A DNA stretch of 64,000 nucleotides from Karalla daura (Eukaryota > Chordata > Actinopteri > Chaetodontiformes > Leiognathidae), in the NCBI GenBank assembly GCA_029224185.1, contig CM055188.1:2233001-2297000 (forward strand), given 5' to 3'. Under the pieces are notes generated by a model. The model saw only the letters and a program-made list of their open reading frames with translations, did no database searches and had not been told where the DNA came from. This document shows positions 1 through 10,800 of this stretch, piece after piece (the first letter of the stretch is position 1; every line of letters begins with the position of its first letter). Made by a program: the position numbers and the translations under genes.

Positions 1-526
1 GCTGCAGCTGCACATGCCTGGGGTCATGCTGGCAACCCCGCTGCTACTGCATTTAATCTTTTCGAGTAGAATGCGATGGGCCTCTGCCTATTTCCAAAAG
101 CTTGAGATAACGTGACCTAATGTGACCTTGTTTGTTAGTTACAAATAGGTTGAATGGTTTTGAGTAGTCCGGTAGGCCCACAACAATGTTGGTCTGTAGA
201 CAGGCCTTGAGCTTTTCAAATGCTACTGTAGCACTCTCTGTCCAATCTAGCTTGCCAGCCATTTCCATGTTGTTACCATAAATTAGGTCTTGTAATGGTT
301 GTGCTAATGCTGAGTAATCTGGTACCCAGGTTCTGCAGAAGTTACACAAACCTAGAAATGACATCATCTGCTGTTTAGTGACTGGCATAGGAGTGTCTTG
401 TATGACTGGTAGGAGCATTCGTCCTTCGGGGGATAATATATGTCCTAAATATACAACCTTCTGTTTCACTAGCTGTAACTTTTCCTTTGAAACTTCATGG
501 CCTTCCTGACAGAGGAACGTGAGCAC
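1..526 (-). pseudogene. Retrovirus A pol: RT thumb/connection and start of RNase H
   Basis: A 157-codon open frame (526-53) shows the RT connection region: VVYLGHILSPEGR, then SFLGLCNFCRTWVPDYS and a PDYSKPFNLFV segment, all typical of gamma-type pol. The frame goes wrong after about residue 135. The beginning of the RNase H domain is recognisable in another frame between about 110 and 1, with a PIAFYSKRLNAVAAG-like stretch. The window edge cuts the gene. It is a remnant and cannot encode an intact polymerase. Confidence 0.8.
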
Positions 527-1056
527 TTTTCCCTGCAGTCTTTTTCATTGAGACCGATGATTAATAGGTCATCCACATATTGCAACAATGTACCGTTGTG
601 GAGGTCAGGGCATAGTTGCAGTGACTGTTGCAAAGCTTGGGAGTAGATCGTGGGACTATTTGTGAAACCCTGTGGCAGCCAAGTGAAAGTGTAAGTTTCG
701 TTTCCACAGCGGAATGCAGCAGCCCTTGTGAGTGTGGATGCACTCTCACAGAGAAAAATGCATTTGATAAATCTATTACTGTGAACCACTGGTCTGTTGG
801 TGTCTGAAACTTCAGGTGGAATTACTTCCATTATGTCATTTACAGCTCTAAGGTCTTGGACCATTCGCCACTTTCCCGAGGCTTTCACTGGAAATATAGG
901 TGTTAGACAATCTGGGCTGCCTATTTCCCTTATTATGCCTGATTTCAGCATGTCACTTATAACAGGTTGAATCCCCTGGAGGGCCTCTGGTTTCAACGGA
1001 TATTGTTTAATCTTTGGCCTCAGATCTGATGTCAATGTAACTGTTATTGGGGGCAC
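469..1056 (-). pseudogene. Retrovirus A pol: reverse transcriptase fingers and palm
   Basis: Fingers motifs include the KQYPLKPEA and GIIRE segments, SPDCLTPIFPVK and WRMVQDLRAVN (residues about 17-73). The palm shows TWLPQGFTNSPTIYSQAL followed by LQYVDDLLIIG, with the catalytic YVDD at 568-579. The stretch between (about 700-790) is out of frame: the segment that should carry the first catalytic aspartate of the palm is read in a different frame. The enzyme is therefore broken by compensating frameshifts even though YVDD survives. Confidence 0.85.
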
Positions 1057-1059
1057 AGA

Positions 1060-2010
1060 TAAAATCGTACCTACGTCAGTAGTCGGGATGGCAAATTAGA
1101 CAACATCTTTACTTCTTCTGTTGTGAGTGTTTATATTTGTTTGAATCATTCAACACCGTGCAGATGTGCTGCGTGCTGAACTGCAGCCTGCCATCCTAGG
1201 TGTTTGCGTTTGTCACCGTTCCAATTTGTTTGCCAACCCCCTTTATCGGTTCATGACCATGGTCCTATTTCCATTTGTTGCAGGAGTCTCCCCATAGCCT
1301 GCCATCTTGTGGCTTCTGTTCTCGCCAGAGATATGTGAGGGGTCTACCCTCTATATCTGGTCTTTTGCTCCTCTGAAAGGTGCACTGAGAGGACAGTGTT
1401 CCCTGTTTTCTGTACATACATTTTTTGCACTGCCTTGTCATATTCTGTGTCTGGCCCTGGAGTTGGCTTGTACCACAGGGTGCGGTGTAGATCGGTCTCC
1501 CTGTGGTACTGTAGATCCCTATGCTCAGCAGTGGCTTCCTGTGCTTGTTGCATGATCGCTGCACTTTCTTCCAGATTAATCAGATCCAATGACAAATAGT
1601 AGTGAGGTGGGCCTAGTGGTGTTCTCACTAACGCCTCACATGTCATACCTCCTGGTGTGGGAATCAGTCCCAGTCGTAATTTCAACCACAAATCCCGGCC
1701 CAACAGATTGATTGGACATTGTGGATCAATTAGAACTGGTGCGATGGTCCAGCGTCTGTGGCGATATCTTTTATTTTCATGTCAATTGTTAATTTGCTCC
1801 GTGCCACGTGTCCGGTAGCGGACTTTATCCAAACTACCGTATTTGAGTATTCTGTAAAGGGTGGGGACGTCGTAGAAACTGTCATGCATGCTCCCAGACA
1901 GTCATATTCTTTTCCTCCCACTACTATCCTTCGCATTGGTTTGTCTCCCCTGCCACTTTTTGAAAGTAGGACTTCTAAGTCCATGTGTAGGGTGGGGGCC
2001 ATGTGCTCTA
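1060..2010 (-). pseudogene. Retrovirus A protease region and protease-RT linker
   Basis: Two frames cover this region. Codons from 2002 downward include VVGGKEYD followed by a degenerate active-site segment that reads D-C-L-G-A-C instead of a D-T/S-G-A triad, so the catalytic aspartate and its neighbours appear to be deleted. The frame from 1703 downward begins GRDLWLKLRLGLIPTP, the usual C-terminal helix of a retroviral aspartic protease. It runs into a charged linker ending near 1265. About 200 bp before RT (1060-1265) are scrambled with stops. Confidence 0.7.
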
Positions 2011-2059
2011 CACCTTCTTTTTCCTGTTTTGTCTGCTCTTGTTTGTTTTCTGCGGTTAG

Positions 2060-2428
2060 TCATGCAGAGGTTTCATCGTTATGAGAGCACTCTCGTGCAA
2101 AATGTCCGGCCTTTTGACAAATGTAACATCTGTCTTCGTCTCTATCTCGCTGTTTCTCGTATTCTTCTCTCCTTCCTGTTTGTGATCTGCTTCCTCTGCC
2201 TCTCCCACGCCCCCTCCCTCTGCCTCGTCCATCTCTGTACGCAGGCTGAGGAGGAATGTGGGCCCCACCGTAGTAGGTTTCTCTCTGTTTTTCCCTTATC
2301 TGAGCCTCAGCGTGAGTGGCTCTGCTCACTGCTTGTTGTACAGTGCCCTCCTCAAAATCTATCCATATCTTTCTTACTGAGCGGCTAATTTGTGGCCTAA
2401 GACCATCCACATAGCTCCTCTTGAGCAT
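2060..2428 (-). pseudogene. Retrovirus A gag: capsid C-terminus and nucleocapsid with CCHC zinc knuckle
   Basis: This 122-codon frame begins in the capsid C-terminal helices. It passes through an arginine-glycine repeat (GR repeated about six times, residues 67-79) and ends with one zinc knuckle, CYICQKAGHFAREC (C-X2-C-X4-H-X4-C, 2128-2087). The knuckle binds the packaging signal of the viral RNA in functional retroviruses. The GR box directly before the knuckle is notable. The frame is open here but disconnected from the rest of gag. Confidence 0.85.
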
Positions 2429-3740
2429 TAATTAAGGGCTTGTGTTCTCCTCATTATATTTAATGCCAGAATTTTCCCTAAACACTTTCTCAAACCTGTG
2501 TCTGAATTCAACGGCTGGTTCCCCTTCCTTTTGTTTACATTCTCGTGTGGCACCATAATTGGGCTTACTCTGCAATTGCTCTCTGACTCTGCCATACAGG
2601 GCCTGTAACTGAGTTGTCTACTCGCCACTGTCTCTATGTAGTGCTACTCCCTGGGTGTCCATGCCCGTGAGCGGTCCTCTCACGAAGCTCTACTGGGTTT
2701 TTAGTGAATAGGTGAGGCATTCCTGTCATTGCATTGGCCATTTCCTTATGGGTCCATGGCCTATAAATGAAAATAGTCTGAATGTTGTCTCTTTGAGCAC
2801 CTGTCCCATGGCCGTAATGTGGATTTGCCACCTGTACCATAGGATATTGACCCCTAGGTGGGGGGTCTGGGCGTGGACCGTAATCAGGCTCCTCCTCACC
2901 ACTGTCCTCTTATCGTGTGGGAACCCTGTTCTATCTGTTCCTTTGTAGTAAGTTTCAGCCTTTATCAGGTATTTTGTTGGGTACAGTGGTTCTGTCTTCT
3001 TTTTGGATTGAGCTCGGGTAACAGGCAGGTTTCTATCTTTGGGACCTTTAGTTATATCTTGTTTCGGGGAGCTCTTCACCTTATCTGCATATCTCTGTTT
3101 TTGTAACAGTGCCGCTGCAGCTCCCCCAGCTGTGGCTGCAAGCCCCTCTTCAGCCCTTAAACTTCCTGTTATTTCTTCCATTTCTCTGACTAGACTACTG
3201 CAGCCTGTAAGGCTTGCTGCTTCTGCTTACTTTCTTTCTTTTTCTTCCTTGCTTCAACTCTTTTCTCGCTTTGTTCCTGCCACGCCTTTGCCAGTGTCTT
3301 CTGCTTATCTATCTGTTCCTTTTTCTTTTTCCCCACTCGTACTCCCTCTAGGGCGAGCTTAGCCTGTAGCTCTGCTATGTCTACGGAGTCTAGTTTTCCA
3401 CTGAAGCCATGTTTCGACCTCCAGTGTTTAACAGACACTTCTCCTGCTCCCTCATGGCACTGCTCCATTAATTTCTCATCTCCTGTTAGTTTACTTTCTA
3501 ACTTTCCCATCTTTCTTTCGTTTTTATCAATTGGCCAGGTATCTTTGTTATTCCACCCCTGTATCTCAAGTTCTTCCAGGTGCACCTCTAATCTTTGTAC
3601 TCTGTCACATCTTGTGGGAATACTGTTTTTTCTATGTCTGTGGTGATTGTCAGATGGACTATGGAATTATCATCCCGGGCGTCTCTATCAATTGTACACC
3701 AGTCACGATGTTCCACTCCTTCTAGTCCATACCACTCAAC
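2429..3740 (-). pseudogene. Retrovirus A gag: matrix, p12-like and capsid N-terminal regions
   Basis: Several overlapping minus-strand frames (3585-3190, 3181-2726, 2840-2634, 2628-2428) together span the expected matrix-to-capsid region. The 3585-3190 frame is strongly charged (KKKKEQIDKQK and EARKKKKESKQKQQ stretches), as in the matrix/linker of this kind of gag. The next frame is rich in A, G and K with a proline-rich run. Frame changes occur near 3186, 2730 and 2630. The true start codon was not established; coding potential extends upstream of 3585 toward 3740 in another frame. Assignment rests on position between the PBS and the nucleocapsid. Confidence 0.65.
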
Positions 3741-3956
3741 ATTCACTTATTTAATTACTCCCCCTTTTGTCCCGCGATGTCTAATACTTGGAGTTTGAAC
3801 AATATTTCGTCAAATCTGTCCCGTGGTTCTGGGAATGTGACGTTGTTCTCGCGGACAAATTCAAGTCCCGGGGTTTTAAAGGAATCTGCTATCGACTCTC
3901 TGGCTGCCGGCAGGCTTCGGAGTGGGTTGTTCACTGCCGTGCGAATCCACTCGCTA

Positions 3957-3973
3957 TCCGGCTCGAAGGACCA
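3957..3973 (-). other. Primer binding site, tRNA-Tyr type
   Basis: On the plus strand these 17 bases read TCCGGCTCGAAGGACCA, which is the 3' end of a eukaryotic tRNA-Tyr including CCA. On the provirus strand it therefore starts TGG and lies 7 bases inside the LTR edge at 3981. This anchors the LTR boundary and the orientation of the provirus. Confidence 0.85.
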
Positions 3974-3980
3974 AGTTTTA

Positions 3981-4450
3981 TGTCAGAGGAATCTGCCACA
4001 GATTACTGACACCTGAAAAATGAGCGACAGCACAGATGAGACAAGACAACGATTGTAGTTGTACAAGGGCTCCCTGCTCAGACAAGTCTGCACAGAGACG
4101 CGCTGAGCAGATCCTTGTCCCTTTATTTATACTTCAGCAATCATACACATTCATTTTGTGTTAGTGTCACATACAATTATGAGTGTGTTAGGCTGTGGGT
4201 GCGAATAGATACATATGTGTTCATTTTGATAAGCAGGAACAAGTTGAAATCGGTTTGTGCTGGAACATCCTGTTCCAGACAGTCACGAGGCGTGCTTCTT
4301 CTCATACAAAGAGAGAAAAATATTTTACACAATTAGTTGATTTACAGTTCCATGATATACAGTGAGAGCAGGCATCAGTGGTGAATCATCAGATGAGTGT
4401 GATAACTATATACGTATGTACAATTTCTTCTAACAAAACCATTTACAAGC
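3981..4450 (-). repeat. 5' LTR of retrovirus A (outer edge approximate)
   Basis: The inner edge is set by the PBS; on the plus strand the LTR begins TGTCAGAGG at 3981, giving the required ...CA end on the provirus strand. A TATA box with overlapping AATAAA (TATAAATAAA on the minus strand) lies at about 4122-4131, leaving roughly 150 bp of R-U5. U3 extends to higher coordinates, but its outer TG could not be fixed because no second LTR is in the window. Confidence 0.65.
4124..4131 (-). promoter_or_regulatory. TATA box of retrovirus A LTR
   Basis: Minus-strand TATAAATA, placed about 150 bp before the PBS-proximal LTR end, which is the usual U3/R spacing. The last bases also form AATAAA. Confidence 0.65.
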
Positions 4451-4497
4451 ACTGACTGTCTCTATCTACATTCTTCATAGGAAAAACAGATCACATA

Positions 4498-4700
4498 GGC
4501 CTACAGTAGCATTACTGTAATTGTCAACAGTACAGTACCACATTTTCAAAAAATACAATATGTTACTGTAAATAAAGGAACTCTACCCATAATGCTTGGC
4601 AAATTACAGTAATTTACCTGAAAGATATTTTTATGGTAGTTATTGTACAGTAGTTTACTGTACAGTTTAACTGTACTGTACTTTACTTTACAGTTTTCCA
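4498..4700. repeat. ACTGTA-rich palindromic degenerate repeat
   Basis: About 200 bp is dominated by TACTGTA/TACAGTA words: GTAGCATTACTGTAATTG, AACAGTACAGTACC, TTACTGTAAAT, TTACAGTAATTTAC, TTGTACAGTAGTTTACTGTA. Each word is close to its own reverse complement, so the segment can fold into many small hairpins. It resembles short palindrome-rich teleost repeats or MITE interiors. No terminal repeats or target duplications were found. Confidence 0.55.
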
Positions 4701-4714
4701 TGAGATGAACAGAT

Positions 4715-4990
4715 ATGATTGAGGTATAAAAGTGAGAGAATCTGAGTACTCAAATAGTGAGCAGTGAGAGACCGAATTGAGACAAATGAGTTAGTAATGA
4801 CATTTGAATATGTCTCATTTTCTTCTTAGTTGAGATCAGGAAAAGAGACTTAGAGTTTATTTAGAGAATTTAGAGAACTTGCTCAGTGCTCTCACAGTGC
4901 TCAATGTGAGACTTAATTCTCAGGAGAAACATTTGAGGAGAATGAGAAAACCACTTTTGTCTTAATTAGTGCCCATTTATGTCTAGGAGA
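4715..4990. repeat. GAGA/TCTCA-rich degenerate repeat
   Basis: A stretch of short diverged units built on TGAGAC, TGAGAA and CTCAG (for example GTGAGCAGTGAGAGACCG, ATGTCTCATTTTC, CTCAGTGCTCTCACAGTGCTC). It directly follows the ACTGTA-rich segment. There is no coding potential and the family was not recognised. Confidence 0.4.
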
Positions 4991-5149
4991 CGTAAATGTG
5001 ACATAAAGGAGTTCTCATCTTCAATTTTGCTTTGCTGTGGGAAGGCGCATCTAAAATCATTACATTTTCTCAAAAATCATCAGTGCCCCTAATAATCCAG
5101 TGCGCCTTATGTATGGTTGTGTTAACTAACCTCGAACTGATTTTGTTGT

Positions 5150-5311
5150 ATGTTGGCTAATAATGTATTACTCCACGGGTCAGGAGCTTCGCATGAACAT
5201 CCAGACAGACGGCTCTATAACAGGACTGTCCGGATGAAATCCGGACAAATGGTCACCCTAACTGTGCAACATCGGTAATTTTGCGGCTAGTAACGTATTA
5301 CTCCACGAGTC
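5150..5311 (+). repeat. Pair of about 26-bp direct repeats around a TCCGGA-palindrome segment
   Basis: GGCTAATAATGTATTACTCCACGGG (from about 5155) is repeated as GGCTAGTAACGTATTACTCCACGAG (from about 5284). Between them are GTCCGGATGAAATCCGGAC and ATGGTCACCCTA. It may be the remains of a small element. Confidence 0.45.
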
Positions 5312-5829
5312 GACTGTAAAAATGTTGGTAGGGTGCCCTCAGCTGCAAACATAGCTCATTACTAATCTTTGTATTGCAGATTTTTAATTCATGAGTATAA
5401 AAAAATTGTAAAGGACAGAAAAGACTGAAAAATTTCACAACACAGTCACGTCACAGCAGTTTGGATGCACTCTCAAAGCATATGTCCTCTCGCAGCGCTT
5501 TCTCCGCAATGTACATTGAGTGTACAAGAGTGCTGCAAAGTCGATTGCCTATTGCTCGTTCTTATATTCTACCACAGATCATCACCAAAAAAGAATCAGT
5601 TTAAGTCATGGTGCATACCAACATACTGTGAATTTTTCAGAACGATACATTCATGCCTTAGCGAGTTACTTTTGCAAACCTCCCAATAATATTTTTCCGT
5701 AACCATGTATTGACGGGGTTGTGTTGCTGGTAATTTTAAATGCGGTTGCATTATTTCAAAATTTTGTTACATTTCAATTTATTTCAAATGCGAGTGTGCT
5801 TTACAATGTGATTTTTCGATTCATGTTCT

Positions 5830-6480
5830 CATTGGAGCATGATTAAACATGCTGTCTTTCTAAGAGGGCTTGTTCTTTTTGTTTTTTCAAAGATGTAGGA
5901 AACTGGGGGTGTGTCAACCCAGTTGGGATATAGAAGGGGGTGCACGGCCAAAAAAGTCTGTGAAACGCTGCTTTAAGGTGTTCATGATGTGGAAGCAAGT
6001 CGTATGCGCCAGGCGAGCAGGGTTCATAGGAATGAATGGGCAGCCATGTTCAGTGCTGTATCCTGTTCTTATAATGCATCCATGATGACAACCAACAACA
6101 AATTGCTCCTTCGTGGGGAAATATGAGCTCTTCCACTTTTGTCAATGGAGTTTTGAGCGTTCAACTTGACCTACTGGTGTGGTGAGTTCAAGAGGGCACA
6201 CGGACTAAGTCTCAAACTTTTCTGTGCACAAATCTGTACCACCCACCACGCACCACCCTGAAACGGCACAGACCCACATCTGCTGCGATTCCACAGTAGC
6301 ATAGTGGGGCCTTAAGTCTGGACTTTCTGCTGCTGACTGTTCTCAACTGGTTGAGGCACATGGGGCACCACCTTCCATGAGATTGGTTCTGACCAATGTT
6401 TCTGTCAGCTTGGAGCAGTTTCTCCTCCTGCCTGAGATTTCTGTAGTTGCAGCAGTTTTTCCTCACCACTGCTACTCTTA
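5830..6480. repeat. Interspersed repeat D, copy 1
   Basis: This segment shares diverged sequence with 19650-20160, 21350-21800 and 52090-52270. Shared pieces include an ACAACAAATTG/CTTCGTGGGG segment and GCACCACCCTGAAACGGCACAGACC followed by GCGATT..CAGTA..TGGGGCCTTAA. There is no open frame. It is an unclassified mobile-element derivative. Confidence 0.5.
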
Positions 6481-7674
6481 CCTAGCTCATAATTGGGATC
6501 TGTTGAGCTCTCCTGTCTTATTTTTTCTCGGTTATCTCTTTACGTAAAGTGTCAGGAGATTACATTGTTGTGAACTAACATTTTGAATACAGTTAAATAC
6601 ATTTTAAATGAATATCATATCATCATATCAAGAGGAGTAATGTGATAATGCCAGTTTCTGATGGGTATATTTGTTAGACTCTGAAGTCCTTATGTCCTGG
6701 GATGAATTCAACATTTGAATAAGTATTTATGATATCAATCTTATTCTTAGATTGAAATGTAATTCTTACAATATAAATGCATATTTGTAGAGTCACTTTT
6801 GGGAGCAAATATTAAATATATAATATTAATATAACTATAATACTTTTGTTTATTGTAACTTTGTAGCCAAATCATAACATTTATGCCTACTCTTTGCAGC
6901 TAACCAAACCAGACTGGGTTGGTAGGTCCAGTTCTCTCCAACAGTTCAAGGTCCTCATGAAAGAAGGAAAAAAATACAAATTTTCTCTAGAAAATGAATT
7001 ACGTTCACATGCCATGATCAATGATTTTGCTTTATTAATTACTGACAGACAATGGATGCAAAAAATATTACGGGTACAAAAAAATATAACTAAGCAATTA
7101 CAATTATAAATCTGTCTCACTGAGCTTGAGGAGAGTGACTGATCTCATCGAGATTGAGCACAGAATCAGATTAGAGGGACAGGAGGTCAAGGATCAGTCA
7201 GTAAAGAAATTGTGTGTAATGAACATCTATATGGTTGTGTGTGTTGTCTGTTACTGGTACAGTTATGGGCGTGCCAGGGTGTACCTATACCACCCAAATG
7301 ATAATCCAAAATTATTATAAATCTAAAATATTTCTTTTCCTTTTACCCCATAACTGAGAAGGGCATTATAATGGTCCATCACACTCTAGCAAAGTGAGAA
7401 AAGTTAACGTGGCATCAATTCTCAAAGCACCTGCACGTGGGAACATGGAGATGCTGGGGAAACACATGAGGGAGGAATTAGGTTACAAAACAAAAAGTGT
7501 GAACAGCCTAGGGAGCTATTGGAAATGTTTACAAGAGATAAATACTGTGCTACTAGGGACTGAGGAGTCAAGTTTGAAATATGGTGTTTGAGACATCATC
7601 AGGGGTTGCATGCGGCCATCTGTGTTGTAACTGGGTACATTAGACTTAAATGGGCCACAATTTCTAGAGCTAAG
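6481..7674. other. Intergenic stretch downstream of rtf2, nothing recognised
   Basis: AT-rich sequence between repeat D and the rtf2 stop codon. The open frames at 6894-7109 and 7394-7591 match no family I know. A minus-strand AATAAA (TTTATT at 7031-7036) is a weak candidate polyadenylation signal for rtf2, about 640 bp past the stop. Confidence 0.4.
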
Positions 7675-7847
7675 CTAAAAGTGGTATGGTGTGTGGGTGA
7701 CCCAGTTGGATGTCTGCTCTTTAGTGCGCTTAGCAGAACTGTGGGTGGTGAACAGGGACTTGAAGGCCTCTGACTTCTCCATGTCCTGTATGGACCTCTT
7801 TGGAGCTGAGGCAGTCAACTTGGAGGATCCTGAGGGTCCGGCCACAG
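7675..7847 (-). CDS. rtf2: rtf2 exon 9 (last), residues 239-295
   Basis: It starts after an AG at 7848-7849 (TAG on the minus strand) and completes a codon split after one base. It encodes the serine-rich tail and the conserved end KSLFTTHSSAKR..WVTHTPYHF, with stop TAG at 7677-7675. Confidence 0.93.
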
Positions 7848-10800
7848 CTAAAGGAGGGAAACACAGTAAAAGGACCAATCAACAACAAAGAAAAACAATT
7901 AAGAATATTAAAAGAGAGGATTTAATCTTTACCTATATTGGAACATGATAAGAAAACAAAAAAATATATTCTACTTGGACATTTGTTGTTGTTCTATAAA
8001 CAATTAGTTATCTCAGTGCACAAAGAGAATTCATGGTTTAGTCTTGATTTTGCAGTTGATCTAGTTTCAAGCCAAATCTCTTCTCTCAAATATCCTCACT
8101 GTTGCTATGAACTGATGCTTACCTGCAATAATGAACTACATTACTACACACCAACAACTACGCTAACATTTTTCTGTTCTTTGCATGGTACAAATGCCAC
8201 GAGAGAAGTGCATTGAGAGGAACATGCTGCCTACCTGATTGACTGATTTCACCCTTCTGTAGTGAGCTCTTTCCAGCTATGTCCACCTGAGGAGTGCCAG
8301 AGTCATCTATGAGCAGAAACAAGAGTCAGTTTGATTAATCCCTTCATTCAAATAAATCCTACAAGATGGGTGTTTGCATTAAAAGTGTTTGCCCCTTCCT
8401 GATTTTTTTTGCATGTTTGTCACACTGTTTCCAAAATTACTTGTTATTCAGGGGGATACAACCCAAGCCTACATGGCTGTGTGAAAAAGTGATTATCCTC
8501 TAACCTTATAACCGCTTGGCCTACCTTTACAGCAATCAAGTGTTTGCATTAATCTGCAATAAATCTTGAACAGCAATCTGTCACTCATCTTTGCGGAATT
8601 GTAGTAATTCTGCCACATTTAAGGGTTTTCAAGCATAAACCAATTATGCCAATAATCAGCCCTGGCATGGTTTGAGAAATTGAGCTCAGCTTTCCAATGA
8701 TGTTAATTTACGTTTTCACAAGGAGGGGCTTGGTGTGGGGTGTGGGGGGCATACAAGTGCAGGCAATTACCTTTTTACACAAGGCCAAGAAGGTTTGTGA
8801 ATGTTATGTTAAATGTTGTGAAACATAAACAAAAAGCATAAGTAAAACAAAAGCATTCTGGTAATTTTTGTTGTCTCACAGACTTATTGTTAGACTCCAG
8901 GAACACGACCACAATTCCTTATGAGATTGTATCCCTTCATGTGAGAACCCTGTGATGTGGAGAAGGACCTTGGAGAAAAAACAGTTTGAGCACCACAGAC
9001 TCCATCAGATGATTTATATTTCTTTTGAGTATCCAAGCCTTTTGGCCTCTGCACACATGACACTTCTGGTTGTGAGTGTTTTTCCTATCTTCTAACTCTG
9101 AGATAGCAAGAACTTGCATAGTCTTACTTTGCTGAGGTGCAAACACTCTGTCACATTGAGTTCAGTCCATTTATTGTCTGTTAACTTATAGACAGTGTAT
9201 GAATTAGTAAACTAACTCACTAATAGTAGCAGAAAACCACAGCTGATGTACCTCAATATTTTTTACAGCAGAAATTGCAAACCCATGTTGGAATACAGCA
9301 TGTGTTTGCATTGTTTTATGTAAACACTTAATACAGAGGTAATTGTTGATACTTCTAATTTTACTGTTTGACCCATATAACTTCACTCTAACACATTCAA
9401 AGCATTAACCAAATGAGGCAATGAAAGGTCTGGAGGCTGTTTGGCTGCTTTATGTAAATCTTTAACAGGTTTCTTTTTATTTAGTGAACAATACCTCTAA
9501 AAGGCTTCATACAAACCTTTTAATTGCAATATCGTGGATGTAGCTTCTGCTGCTTTACTCTTCTTTGATTTCTAAAACAAGAGGAGAAATGTACAGTCTG
9601 TAAAACCTTCAAAGGTTTTAATCCATCCATCCATTGATTTTCTTGACCTGCTTTATACCCACAGAGTCCCAAAGGTTTGCTGGATTATTACATACAAACA
9701 CAATGTTATCCTATGAATTCGCAAGTTTACTGAAGACAAATGTCAAAATGCAAAATGTTACAAATATCAAGAACTCAGGAAATAATGGCTGACCACCAAC
9801 TATGCCTTTTGGGTGCACTTCAGTTCAAATGCGAACCAACCTTGGTTTTGGCTTTGGTCCGCCGCTCTTCCATTTCCTCTCTCAGCTTCTCTACCTCCTC
9901 ATTGGTGCCATTGAGCACAACAACATCCTGTTCTTTAAATGGGTCTCCACACTGAGACACACAAAATAGGGAGTTAAGTTCAGGTATGACAGTCGGACAG
10001 TGGAAAAAACACTTCCTGCAGCACATTAAAAACTTAATTATTCAAAATTATTGGTGGTATATTTTTCAAAATCACCTCAGATTAACTGTATGTAAAGTTA
10101 TGTAATGATATGATTATACTGTACTCAAGTTCTGTTCTTTTGAAAACCAAATTAAGAATAGTAATAACTCTCACTTGCATTATAAATAGGTGTGGAGAGA
10201 GGATTGCTAAGGATAGACCATTATGTTGTCATTTATCATACATATATATTAAATACGTTTTCATTATAACATTGCGAATAACAATTGCTAAGGATCTTTT
10301 CAAAGCATACTATTTAACATCAAACATCTTTTCTCTGAAAAGTTTAACCATGACTAATGTAAACTTAATACATAAGAAATCAATGATGCTGCTGAAAAGT
10401 TAAAAAAGCTGAACAAGGCCCAGGTGCAGGAGGTGAGGAGCGCTCCTACTTTGACTTGCAAAGCAATGTTTTGTTTATCCATTAAAAATGCTTGATGGGT
10501 TATCTATGGTAGACACTGAATATCTGAGATGGAAAAAATTCAAATGAGCCATGTTATTTTCATAGTTACTCATACACTAGTTTTATTTGTGCACAACCAT
10601 TTTATGATTAATTGTCATTTAAATCATTTCCATATCACTTTCCCTTTAATTAATTTGCATGAAACCCATACTGGTTTGCTCAGAAAAGAAAAACAAAATC
10701 CAGACAGTGAAGGAGATAGAAACTTGTCGAGATCAGTGAGTGAATCTCCCCAACACACAGACCCATACAGATACATGTCTACAGTGACTTATTCTGATTA

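Larger units (their letters stand above)
1..4450 (-). mobile_element. Endogenous retrovirus A, partial provirus (5' LTR to start of RNase H)
   Basis: Read on the minus strand, the order is LTR (about 4450-3981), primer binding site (3973-3957), leader, gag, protease, reverse transcriptase and the beginning of RNase H, where the window ends. The zinc-knuckle nucleocapsid, the GRDLW protease tail and the YVDD reverse transcriptase place it among gamma/epsilon-like (class I) fish retroviruses. Env and the 3' LTR would lie to the left of base 1. Every gene is broken by frameshifts, stops or small deletions, so this is an old, non-functional copy. The upstream LTR edge is uncertain because it merges into a palindrome-rich repeat near 4500. 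Confidence 0.85.
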
